Source of the DNA: Lates calcarifer | Taxonomy: Eukaryota; Chordata; Actinopteri; Centropomidae | DNA: 64,000 nt | Assembly: GCF_001640805.2 (NCBI RefSeq) | Contig: NC_066835.1 | Coordinates: 22,302,900 to 22,366,899, forward strand | Direction: 5' to 3' | In this document: positions 35,343-45,876 of the stretch, piece by piece | How the letters are laid out: each line of letters opens with the position of its first letter | How positions within the stretch are numbered: position 1 is the first letter of the stretch | Position numbers and translations under genes: made by a program | The notes under the pieces: generated by a model | What the model saw: the letters and a program-made list of their open reading frames with translations, nothing else | Database searches by the model: none | Told to the model about the DNA's origin: nothing

Positions 35343-38300
35343 CAGATTTAAAGGACAGGGGAGTCTGCAGCTGAGTCACCTCATTAAGTCCACAGTTGTT
35401 GAGTTTGATGTTCATTGTCGGGGGTCGGATGAAAAATGTTTCTCCCAAAGGTCAGCGTTTCAGAAATCCAGCGTGTCGTTTTTTATTAAGCTGAACGTCG
35501 TCGTTCAGTCCCGACGTTTTAATCAGGACCAGTCATTGTTTTTCCTGCGATAATTAAACCGAGACATTTTTAAGGCGGTTTTGTTTGTCGACATGAGTCA
35601 GCCTCTGCTCATTTGTAATTTGTTTAATTTTCTGTTGTGAGGAAATGAAGCTGTGGAGCGTGACAATGAAGTGAATTATCAATTATCAATCAATTAATCT
35701 GAGAAATATCTAATTCAGGTGCAAAACACCAGGTAATTAAGAATTTATTTAAAATGTTAAGTGTGTAGGTTGAGCCTGAGAAAGACAGCTGCTTTTAAAT
35801 GAACAGACTTTTTTGTCCAATTTAAATGAAGGAGTTGTTTTTAAAAATGTCTTTAAATTTAGAAAAAGTAATTGATGATTATGGACGACTGAAGAAGATT
35901 TTAAGTATTTCAATAAAGTCATTAAATGGATATATTTTCTCTCTGTAGTTTCATAGATTTATTCTTTAAGTTGAATAATTTCTGTGACTATTTTACGGCT
36001 GAAGATTTGGGTTTTATTTTGATTTTCAGTTCATCTATTCATTATCTTTCTGTGAATGTGTTTGTGTGTAAAACTGAGATAAAAATGTTCATTAGAATTT
36101 CTCAGAGGCCAAATTAATTTCTTTAAATTGCCAGTTTCATAGAAATAAACAAAATGAACATTAATTTACTTCTGAAAAAATCTGAATTTTATAGATTTAT
36201 TTATTAGTTTTGCATACAGAAAGACTCAGAAATACCCATTAAAAGCTAAAAAATGACATTTCTGACATGGACTTACTGCATAAGAATCAAATATTGACTT
36301 CATCTGAACCTGCAACCAGTAAAAATTAGTTTGACCAAAAAAAAAAAAAAAGAAAAGTAGTTTTGTAGATATCCCTGGTTCTTCCTTGGTTGATGGTGCT
36401 TGCTTAAAAGTCATAAACCATCAGGTTTGGTCCTCGCTGTTTTGCAGCTGAATTGAGCTTGGTTCACTCTGAACTGCATCTGGGTAAAGTTCAGTTAAGG
36501 TTTGGGTTTGGAGGAAAGAAATTAAAACTTTTCCTCATGAATCCTCGTCCAGAAACTCCTCACTTTTTCAGCTGCAGCCTGAGATTCCCCCTGTGTAATC
36601 CTCCGGTGGTGGATTTCTCTCTCCTCTTTTGGGGACGGAGCTCGAGATTTATTTGCATTTTAAGGCCTTGTGTCCATCACGTCCGAGGGATTTCTGACTC
36701 TCTCCTCTTCTGATGGATCCTGTCTCTGGTTTTAAAGTTGTTTAACCTGATTCTAAGAATTCTAATTTTCCTTGTGGATATTGGATATGTTGTTAAAATG
36801 TTAGAAAGGCTCAGCTGGGGAGACGCCCCCTCCTCTCTGCATGATGCAGACTGTACTTTTTGAGGTTTTGTGGAAGTGTGTTTCTCGGCTGATCCTCAAC
36901 TTTGTGGATTGTGAGACAGAATGAGGTCAGACAAGTGAAATGACTATAAATATTTCATATATTGTATTCTGGGGTTAACATGATTCAACATGGACTTCCA
37001 GTGCAGCTCAGACTCAAAAACCCAAAGGCTGATTTGTTTACATCAGACAAAGCCCAGAGAGAAGTCAGAAAGGTCACTGATTTCCAAATCATGTAAATCC
37101 TCTGTATCTGCATCTCCCAGCGTTTTTTTATTGAAGATATATGATGTTTATACTAAGTGAAATATTCAAAGCTGAGACCCAAACTATTTATCTCTGCCCC
37201 TTTCCATCAAGTGGAAATATTCTGCTGCAACGTTTCCGACACATTTCCTCAAAATTCGGCCTGACAGATTTGGCATATTTGGAAACTTTGGGATCTCCAC
37301 TAGAATATAAAATAAGGTTCTGTGCACTGGAATAACTCTCCACATACTCCAGTCATTTCTGTCTGCATTTGAGTACTAAGAAAATAAGTGAAAAAAAAGC
37401 TGCCAGCGCGGCGAGAATATATCACCCTGTTTCTCTCAGGAATCACAAAACTTTGTATTTTTAGAAACGAGTGTCTTTGCCCTGTAACGAGGAGGAGTAT
37501 GATGCTTGGTGCTGCACTGGAATTAATACAATTTAAACTTGTTTTTAAAAATGTTTAAAACAAGTTGATTTGCTTTGGAAACAGGCTGAAATCTTCTCAG
37601 CTTGTCTGGATTTGCTCAGTTGTTTTAATAAATTGAGGTATTACAGGTTCAAATGTAGAAATGAAGAAACTTAACAAATAAACCAAAAAAGAACCAATGA
37701 ATGTAGAGTTCATCCAGTTTTGAATGGATGTGTTGGTATGAGTTTCTGTACAGTGTGAGGCGTCTGTAGTGAATAACTGAAGGATGACGTGGTGATAATG
37801 AGCTTTCAGTGAAATGTTTTTATTAAACACATCAGTCAAACACTCAGACAGAGGACACATTTCTACCACCAAACAGCCAACAGTGACTCATTAAAGCAGA
37901 GAAAGGATCATGATCTTTGTTAGTCGTCAAACAGATTTAGACTTAAACACTGACTCACAGGTGACAAAACCTGCTCTTTGTAGGGTCGAGTTTTTTAAGA
38001 AACAGAAACAGTAAAGCAGCTTCTGTGTGTTTATAGTGCAGCCAAACAATTCAGGCTGTTTTAATTTAGAAAAAAAAAGACATCATGCAAGTCATCATGC
38101 TGCCATTTTCTATCATGTCATGAACAGCCATCATTAACGGACTCAGTTATACTGCTGAGCCTGTCAGGAACATCTCAGTCTTTCATTATTCCCTGACAGA
38201 TTTACAACTCATCCACTGACAACGAAATGACCTAAATCATGTTTGTTTGTTTTTTGTAGACACATTCTTGATTAACGATGGCAGTCAGCGCTAACATCAG

Positions 38301-38699
38301 TGACAACAACACTGTGTTTGTCCAGTTTAGGTGTTTTAACGTGAAGCAGAGGGAAGTGTTGCTTTAGCATTAGCATTATCTTAGCAGTGAACAGTGATAT
38401 GAATGTGTGTGGTGATGGTGGACTCTGTTCATTAGTCTGTGTGATTGATGATGCTGTCAGTGTATTTGATGTTTGAGAGCAGCAGAGCAAAGAAGAAAAC
38501 AGCTTTTACAAGAAGTAAAACATTTTCCTGAACTACGTAACGAATCTGGGTCCATTTCTGCTGTTACACAAACTAGAAGTCACCTCAGATAAGAAACAAC
38601 CAGCTAAACTGTAGTAAAGACATACAAATGTAAATTCTCTGCATGTGTCAGGGTGAATCAACAGAAACCTGTCTGCTGCTGCTCTGAACTGGACTGCCT
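35341..38699. other. AT-rich non-coding stretch
   Basis: Long AT-rich DNA. AATTATCAATTATCAATCAA at 35676-35695 is a short self-similar AT motif and A15 lies at 36337-36351. A denser patch of TAAATCC/ATTTCC words at 37080-37330 could be a weak CNE. No gene is visible. Confidence 0.35.
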
Positions 38700-38717
38700 A
38701 CCTGAGCTTGTTTTCAG

Positions 38718-38811
38718 CTGCGTCTCTCGGTTCGCGGGGAGCTGATTCGTGCTGATAGCGCCGTGTGCCCAGGCCAAAAATGCAAATGCGGGCTGGAGGG
38801 CGAAACATGCG
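38718..38811 (+). other. Candidate 94-bp exon encoding a cysteine-rich peptide
   Basis: GCTTGTTTTCAG ends at 38717 and GCG|GTGAGT follows at 38812, so a good acceptor and donor frame 94 bases. One frame is open throughout and ends CPGQKCKCGLEGETC, with four cysteines in 15 residues. It holds 10 CpGs, high for this window. The frame remains open past the donor, so it could equally be a chance CpG-rich open frame or part of an enhancer. I recognise no domain. An ATGCAAAT octamer at 38780-38787 overlaps it. Confidence 0.25.
38780..38787 (+). promoter_or_regulatory. Octamer motif ATGCAAAT
   Basis: A perfect POU/OCT octamer inside a CpG-enriched segment (38718-39190). A single 8-mer is weak evidence, but its context supports an enhancer reading as an alternative to the exon call. 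Confidence 0.3.
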
Positions 38812-39260
38812 GTGAGTGTTTGTTCTGCTGTCTACAGAGGCGGCAGAAAAAACACCACCAAAGACACCCCTGCCCCACCAACCCAAATGCACAGACAGAA
38901 AACAGCGAGGTACATGAATACGCAAACAGTTGTGGTTTTTCGTTTGCAGTAGCATCTGCTCTCGGAGTTTCTAGCGGCTGTGGGGAGGACGTGTTGTGAT
39001 CATGTGGAAGGCGTCTTCGAGGAGAGCTGCTGATAGGGAACTGATGTGGCATCTGGATTCCCACCGGGCGGCTCGTGCTATAAATGTCTCGGCTAACAGC
39101 GCTGTCAGACGTTCTGGGTTAAAGCCTCCAGCAAACAGCACAGACCTGCTGCCGCTACACACTGTTGATTTCTGCAACACAATGAAATGCAACACGTCTG
39201 CTGCTGGAAATACTTTAATTTTACAGCATTTTTCACATGATTTCACCCTCACCAAGAAGG
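38812..39260. other. CpG-enriched non-coding or unresolved segment
   Basis: CpG words continue to about 39120 (GAGGACGTGTTG, CACCGGGCGGCTCG). Open frames occur on both strands, none recognisable. Confidence 0.3.
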
Positions 39261-39791
39261 TTTAATGGAGGGTGAGATATTAGTGGTGATCCAGGGCTGA
39301 GGTTGTTTTTATGGTCCTGCTCAAAATGATTTCTTAAACTGTTATTTCCTAGAAAGCAGCACATCTGCTGTGGTGACCTCGTGCTGCTTGTGATGTTTGC
39401 ACACACAGAATGTGTCTTGTTCTGTTTTATTTATAGAGGAAGGAAGCAAGTTGTCAGAGAAGAGCTTTTTGTATTTTCTGTCGGAGTCAGATCAGACGCA
39501 GAATTAATACAGATCGCTTCAAACTGTCCTGAGGCAGGACTTAATGCAAATATCAACTCACAAGCCACAAATGACGTGGGTCCCTGGTCCATCGATGTCA
39601 CCACAGCAGTTCCATTCAGACCAGGTACAGATCCAGGACTCATGCCAGGTCCAAATTCTAGCTCAGGTTGCATCGTGTTGTTTCAGGTGTTTGTGTCGAT
39701 ATGTCAATACTCTGGTTTCCACCGGTCCGTTAGCAAAGATGATCTTTGTAGTTTTTCAGGCATGATGACAGCGGTCTGTCTGTCTGTCTGT

Positions 39792-39872
39792 CCACCGCTT
39801 TGGTTTAGACTGAAATATCTCAACAACGACTTGATGGATTGCCAAGAAGTTAGATACAGATATCCATGTCTC
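39792..39872 (+). repeat. Teleost ATATCTCAAC-family repeat copy
   Basis: CCACCGCTTTGGTTTAGACT, GAAATATCTCAACAACGACT and TGGATTGCCAAGAAGTTAG match the core module of the abundant fish repeat. A short (TGTC)n tract precedes it. Confidence 0.8.
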
Positions 39873-40779
39873 CTTAGCCTGTGAATCGCTCAGGCAACAA
39901 ATACAAAATCATCCTCTCAGTACAAACCAGAAGTCTCTGTCCACTCATGTCACCTCAGCATCTGAACCCAGAGCAGGTGTGTGTTAAAATGTAGATGCAA
40001 GGAGCTAGCTTCCAAAAGGAAGTCAGAAGTATCAAGCTAGCTTCTTCCTATTGAAGACCCACAGTTAGTGGTGTGTGACATAGTGCCTTAAAGCCTTACA
40101 CACTTCTCATGGGAGATCGTACTCACTCCACCTAAGTTACATTGAGCAAGAACAGGTGTTGGGGGCACAGAGAGATGTTTGTACCATCAAAATGGTTTTG
40201 AAGTTTTGACTTTAAGGTAAAATCATTGCATAATGTTGCTCTGACAATAGAGTTGTGGGAATGGCTGCTAAAACAGGTTTGTGTGTGAAATGCTGCCTTC
40301 TGTTGTGTTTTTGATCGGTGTCAGTTTCTCTCCCTTTGGGTGAATCCTGAGTCAGAGCTCCTGTCGCAGCTGTCGTCATGGTTGCATCATGAGCAGCATT
40401 AACAACAAAGAGATCACTGTGATGATGAGTTTCTTGTCTTTTCTCTGAGACCACTTTGGGTTTGAAGGACTCGGGAGTCGAGTGGAGCCTCGGCTCGCTG
40501 GCCGCTGGTTCCTTCTGGAGGATTATGGGTCTAATTTACGCTGGCAGAGGAGGGTTCTTCTTCTTCTTTGTCTTCTTTTTTTCCAGGGCTGGACAATTCT
40601 TTGAAGTGCTTCATATTGGCATATCATAAATAAACATAAGGCTGCATGTTTGGAGAGCAGGAGGCCTGCTGTATTTGAGTGTGTGTGTGAATGCATGCGA
40701 GTGAATTTTATGAGTTTATGATAAGTGTCTATATGAAAGTGTGTGTGTGTGACCGTGAATGTTTCATCTTCATTTAAAA
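39873..40779. other. Non-coding stretch
   Basis: An imperfect GCTAGCTTCC inverted pair lies around 39992-40048. Short GT runs at 40679-40691 and 40738-40752. Nothing else is supported. Confidence 0.4.
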
Positions 40780-41420
40780 AGCGCTGCTGAAATCATTCTG
40801 TGGCAGCATGGCGGCAGCTTCTATCTCGACTCTTTGATCTCCTTTTAATTAATTAAAGGGAAAAAAATCTCTAAATTGATTAGATATCGTCAGGGGTCAT
40901 GGAAAGCTCAGGAGAGCTCATCATCCCCCAAACTAATTGTGTGATGCTTCCCTTGGTAAAGAAAACCACCCTCGAAGAAAAATGTGAAAAGGTAACCGAG
41001 CGGGAGCGTGGGGGGGGCGGGAAGTCTGGCAGACAGACAGTGATGGCTGACAGTATTTGAAATACAGCTATCCATCCTGTCCTGACTGGTCTCATGCAGG
41101 TGATATACTGCTCGCTTCACCCAAGGGCACAATCTGCATAGGTGTCCCAAATAATTTCATTAATTTCAAGTTGCCACCCTTTCCCTCTGCCCCCTCACCT
41201 AACCTGAGCTGACCTCATCCGCCTCCATGCCATCCAGAGATAATGAAAAAGTATATGGTGCGCACACGAAGCCCTGGAAATCACATTCATGGACTTCCCC
41301 CTTAAGGATTTAAGGTTGCAGGCTGCCGTCACAATGCATGGTCATAAATATTTAAAAGCCTCAAGGATCGACACAGCCCGGCGTTCACCCTGACAAGGTC
41401 ATGGCGAGAGAAGACGAGGT
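40780..41420. other. CNE-like block, strong candidate
   Basis: About 640 bases without repeats. CTTTGATCT at 40832-40840 is a TCF/LEF-type site, directly before a near-palindromic CCTTTTAATTAATTAAAGG (40841-40859). Further words are AAATTGATTAGATATCG, CAAACTAATTGTGTGATGC, CCCAAATAATTTCATTAATTT and CATAAATATTTAAAAGCC. Two sub-blocks (40800-41010 and 41130-41420) flank a G-rich spacer. This is the texture of deeply conserved vertebrate enhancers. Confidence 0.4.
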
Positions 41421-41778
41421 TCGATAACTGGAGAGTAGTCTTATTATTGTGAGGAACATGAAGCTTTGTGGGAAACAACTGTTCCTGGATCAGTGGGAGG
41501 CAAAACAACCACTTCCTTTCAACGTAGAGATGCGTATTATACTCTACACAGGTGGTAAATCTCATCCTCTGATACTCTGTCAGCAGCACTGTAAGAATGT
41601 AATGATCCTTTCATTGCATCAATGCACTGATTAAGTGGTATTACAGCAGATTGCATCAGTTAGTAGAAATAATCACTCTGGATTCAGCAGTAATCAATCT
41701 CAAATGGCTTAAACTGAGCTAATAATAGCTCTAGCTTTTGCTTTTATTGCAGTCAAACACTTTTAATCTCTCATGTAG

Positions 41779-42110
41779 TTAGCATGAGCAGCTAACTGGG
41801 TCAGGAACAACTGACTTTGATAGTTAAGTAAAAAGTTAGTAGCCTGGGAAAGGAAGGTAGCATAAACAACGGACAGGAAAGTTCGCATTAACAGCTAACA
41901 AAGTCAAGAGCGCCTGACAGGTCTTTACAGTAGATGGTGTCGTTAGCATGAACAGCTTGGACTTGCAATTTGCAAACACAGCAACTGACATGGCTCGAGC
42001 AGCTAGTAGGCTAACATGACTAACTAACAGGGTAGTTACAGGTTACAGTCATAAAGTGAGCAGCTAACAGGTTCTTTAGCATGGGTAGCTAGAAGGGTAG
42101 CGATAACTAC
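41779..42110. repeat. Degenerate tandem array with GTTAGCATGAGCAGCTAAC units
   Basis: Diverged units start near 41779 (GTTAGCATGAGCAGCTAACT), 41881 (GTTCGCATTAACAGCTAAC), 41941 (GTTAGCATGAACAGCTTGG), 41990 (GCTCGAGCAGCTAGTAGGC) and 42057 (GTGAGCAGCTAACAGG). Spacing is irregular at about 40-100 bases. The words resemble the TTAGC component of fish interspersed repeats, suggesting local amplification of such a sequence. Confidence 0.65.
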
Positions 42111-42689
42111 CAACTGAAGAGACCAAAGAATCACAATCTTTCCAGCACTTAATGTAGAGAAAATTTATATTACCAGTAAATAATTTAGTTGGGTTTTAGA
42201 GGGGTTTCCAGTTACCTGTCAGTAAAGGAAAGGCAATTTTTGTTCTGGCTTTCACCTCTCATGTCATACAAAGTAAGACTAACCTAGTGTACTGTATGAG
42301 GTTAAACTCAGATGATTTGTACAGATTTAACACTGCAGGCGACAGCAGGCAGTCCATGTGTTGTTTTTCCTTCCAGTTGACAGTAAATTGTTCTGCAGTA
42401 ATGGACGGTGAAGCAGACTGTCCATCTCTGCTGGCCTTGGAGTTGATTTTTTTTACTGCAGCTTTCCCCTCCTGTGACTAAAAAGAAAAAAAACAGTGCA
42501 AAGTGGAGTTTGCTGCCAGCTTTCATTTTAAAACAAATCCTGATTTCCAGGATTTAGTGACATCTACAAACCAGACATGTCGGCATCCCTTATTCGCTTT
42601 CAAACCTTGTCTGTCTCTGAGTTTCATCAGCAGACCTTGATGAATGTTTGTTCTGGTGGAAGCCTGGTGGATACGGGGAATTACTGCTC

Positions 42690-43290
42690 ATTTTGTGGTC
42701 CTCACCTTCAAGAGTTGGAGCCTTGTAATCATATAACACCGGCTCGCACCCAATCAATGCACTACAAGAGCATGACGGCCTTCAGCCTTCATGCTCCACA
42801 CTTGAGCCCAGCTCATCCATGTGATGTGAAGATCAATGAATTCACAGAGGCCCGAGCGTGAGGAATTGATTGTGTAAATGGAAGATTTTCACCAGGGGTT
42901 GATGTTGGTTTGCCTGTTGTCGCTAACAATCAGCACGAGCTGAGGTCAGCACCTGCATGCGCTTCCTGTTGCTGTTTGCTCTGGCTTCGCATCTCAAGGC
43001 TGAGTAACGTTATTTAGTGCTGACGGGGGACGGGATCATTAAAGCTGCGTCAGAGCCGCTGTCACTCAAAAGCAAGGTGATGATAATTATCATGGTAAAA
43101 ACAGGAACAAGGAGACTTTAATTGAGCTTCGCCAAAACCGTCTAATTAGATGTTTCACGCTACTCAACCACCAGATACAAAAAGGCGCTTCTGGTTTACT
43201 CTTTAATGAGCCTTTATTATGCTTTTGTAGCCACAAGAGCTTCATTACGGCTCCTTGGCACATTCAGGAGCTCAGAGGAGTCTGTCTTTT
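42690..43290. other. CNE-like block, strong candidate
   Basis: Repeat-free, with GAAGATCAATGAATTCACAG, GAGGAATTGATTGTGTAAATG, GGGATCATTAAAGCTGCG, a perfect 14-bp palindrome ATGATAATTATCAT at 43080-43093, GTCTAATTAGATG and TTTAATGAGCCTTTATTATG. Dense homeodomain-type cores with interspersed CpG words. Confidence 0.4.
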
Positions 43291-44585
43291 AACTAACATG
43301 CTGCTCAGAAAACAATGCTGCCACCGCTGTGTTAAAGAAACCATTTTCCAGGAACAAGATCCTAGCATGTTTTCTTTCTCTCTTTATCTCCACTGAAGCG
43401 GCCTGTGGATCAGTCTGTAGCTCGTTCTAAATAACTGTTCTGGATTTGAATTTCTAGTGGAGATCCGAATATTCCAGGCTGAATTTTGGGGGAAATGGTG
43501 CAGGATGATTGAATGGAGCAGCCATAAATAACACTATTGGGTTGAGGATTTGTCAATAATTATCAATAAACATCAAATAGCTCCAAAGTCATTTTGCTTT
43601 AATTTGTGTCTTTCTAAGCCTGAATTTGAGCTGAAACTCTAAGTCCAACTTCAGTTATCTGTATTTGATGAAGTAGATTTCGTGGTTAAATTGTAATTCT
43701 GGGAATCAGACCGTTCATGAGGAGTCCTGAAGGCTTAAAGCAACCAGCTCAGTTTTCAAGGATATTTTAGTCAAAAATTCTCTTTTTTTCTTATTTTCAA
43801 GGACGTTTCCATGACTGGGTAGCTGCTTACAGGATTCTCCAGGCCCTCCAGGACAGGAGTGTTTACTGAAAGCAGCTCTGCACACTAATTTTGATTAAAG
43901 GTTTAACTCTAACACAGTTTATTCACCACATCATCATGTGAGTTGAACACAGTGATTTGTTTTCCCTTTTTTGCTGATGACTTTTCTTTTGCTATGAACA
44001 AACAGTTCAGGTGAATTTAAATACATTTTCACCACAGTCAGCCTCAACTTTAGCCCAGCAGCCTGTGTCCCGGTGGTTTCAGTGAATGTGTTTCATCAAA
44101 TGGAGTCGTTGGAGGTCATTGGACTAATTACGATTGCAGATGATGTGAGCCTCTCAGATGGGGGTTGGGAACCTTCACCTCTGCTGCATTAGTGCTGCAG
44201 CGTACCTATAAACAGACTGATTCGATGGAACAAGAAGGAAAAACATGATCTGTGTCCTCAAGGCAGACAGGGAGGCAACAATATCATACATAACATTATT
44301 TCACTTCACTGACACTTGTCTTAATCACAACGTAAGTCAGATCCGTGTCGGGGCTGAAGCCGGCTGAGGCTGAAGGAAATCCTGGCTTCCTGCAGAGGGC
44401 TGGTGGGTTTGACGGCTGCGGTCACAACATGACAAAAGAGCTCTGTGCCGATGTTATTTCTTCACTCCGAGGAGCTCAAGGTCGAAGCGCTCCAAGAGGG
44501 AAAGAGAAAGGAGATGAAAAGGAATTAAAGCAGCTGAGTGGTGTGTTTTCTTTTGTTTTTATGGAGACAGTCTGACCCTGAGGTG
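43291..44585. other. Non-coding stretch, weak CNE-like patch
   Basis: A patch near 44090-44400 (GGACTAATTACGATTGCAGA, CTTGTCTTAATCACAACG) has CNE-like texture. The rest is ordinary. Confidence 0.3.
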
Positions 44586-44601
44586 TTTTTTTTTTTTTTT
44601 T
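44586..44601. repeat. T16 run
   Basis: Homopolymer; sequence length likely uncertain. Confidence 0.95.
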
Positions 44602-44782
44602 CTACTTCGTGGTCAGGGGCGGGGTCACACTGCTCAATGGGGGCAGGGCACATTTGTAAAATGAGTAAAAATGTGTTGAGACACAAGCTACAGCCCCGGG
44701 ACATAGACCAGCAAGTCCTCCTCATAGGTCACCTGTCCCTACGCTCAGATACGAACCATAGAAGTAGACGTACTGGACCTTT

Positions 44783-44796
44783 GTTGTCATGGTTAC
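44783..44796. promoter_or_regulatory. RFX X-box-like site
   Basis: GTTGTCATGGTTAC fits the X-box layout with substitutions in one half site. Confidence 0.3.
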
Positions 44797-44904
44797 AATA
44801 ATAAACCTTGTTAACATCAGTTTCGCGCTGAGCAACAAACAGCAATTTCCTGTGTTCAAGTTGTGTGTTTTGTCAACCCATCCATCCACCGCCACTACGT
44901 CTCC

Positions 44905-45030
44905 ACACACTGTTTTTAGTCCGTTTGTATCTTTTATTTTGCGTCTGTTCGCAGTTTTTTGTGACTTTCTAGTTGTTTCCATCTCTTTGTGGCTGTTCCC
45001 TTTGGGATCATCTTTTCTAGTTCTTTGACT
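44905..45030. repeat. Decayed short-period TTTGTGTCTC-type repeat
   Basis: Words TTTTGCGTCTGTTCGCAG, TTTTTTGTGACTTTCTAG and CCATCTCTTTGTGGCTG recur about every 20-24 bases, matching a fish minisatellite-like repeat whose clearer copy is at 57931. Confidence 0.5.
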
Positions 45031-45648
45031 TTCAACAAAGAACTGTGACCTGTTACTTCATGCAGAGGCTCTGGGCCTGTATCCAGAAGGCTTTGTAACT
45101 GGGTACAATATTGGTAGTTTTAGTTTTCAGGATTCGGCTGGGTCAGTAGAAGCAGACTAGGGAACTCTGGCACAACATCCCATATTTCCAAGGTGCATGC
45201 AAAAGGGAAAAAGACAGAAGTGGTCTGACAGATAAGTTGTTCTTTGCTGTTTATCTTTTCATTCAGCTGAGTCACAAAATGCTGAAAGCCAGTGGGTACA
45301 GGTGTAATGATGAATTTTTCGAGTGGAGTAGGTGGAGCAGAGATGTGGGTGTAATGTGAGTCGGTCTGCAGCTGGAGACGGGAGGTAACTCTGCTCTTTG
45401 AACCGGCCATGATTTCAGCAACAGGAATGAGCTGATCGATGCCTCTGTGATCGATACCTCCACACTCAGGAGCTACTCATCTGGTATTAATATTTATCAA
45501 TAAAACTATTGATGGCAAAGTTTATTTTTTAATGTGAGATCTGATGTGAGACATAAGCAAAAGCCCCAGAAGTCCAGAGCACAGGCTTCATCCAGTCTAA
45601 ATTTGACTTTTTTATTTTTTTATTTGACTGCTTTTACACTTTATTTAC
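45031..45648. other. Non-coding stretch, no feature seen
   Basis: No feature supported. Confidence 0.4.
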
Positions 45649-45876
45649 ATTAAAGCAACATTATGTAACTTTTGTACCTTAAACTCTCAGCTTCAGAAGC
45701 AATGTGATGGTTCACTCATTCCCACTCTGCTCTCTGAACACCTGATGTTTCTCTGTGTAACTGTGGTTGTTCAGGTACGATCTCCCTCTAACTGAGTGAC
45801 AGTCAGCAGCTTAAACTGCTGGAATCAGACCAGAGAGTTCAAAAGCAAAGTTGAACTGTAAATCAGTTAAAAAGAG
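45649..45876 (+). mobile_element. Interspersed repeat, copy 1 of 2
   Basis: Begins TTAAAGCAACATTATGTAAC, contains CTCTGTGTAACTGTGGTTG, GATCTCCCTCTAACTGAGTG and CAGCAGCTTAAACTGCTGGA, and shares all these blocks in order with 49921-50127. I recall this sequence as a dispersed non-autonomous element in perch-like fish. No coding frame or clear terminal inverted repeat is seen. Confidence 0.8.

Noticed and set aside
39381..39884. 167-residue open frame
   Set aside because: Its 3-prime part is a known-type interspersed repeat and the rest has no coding signs.
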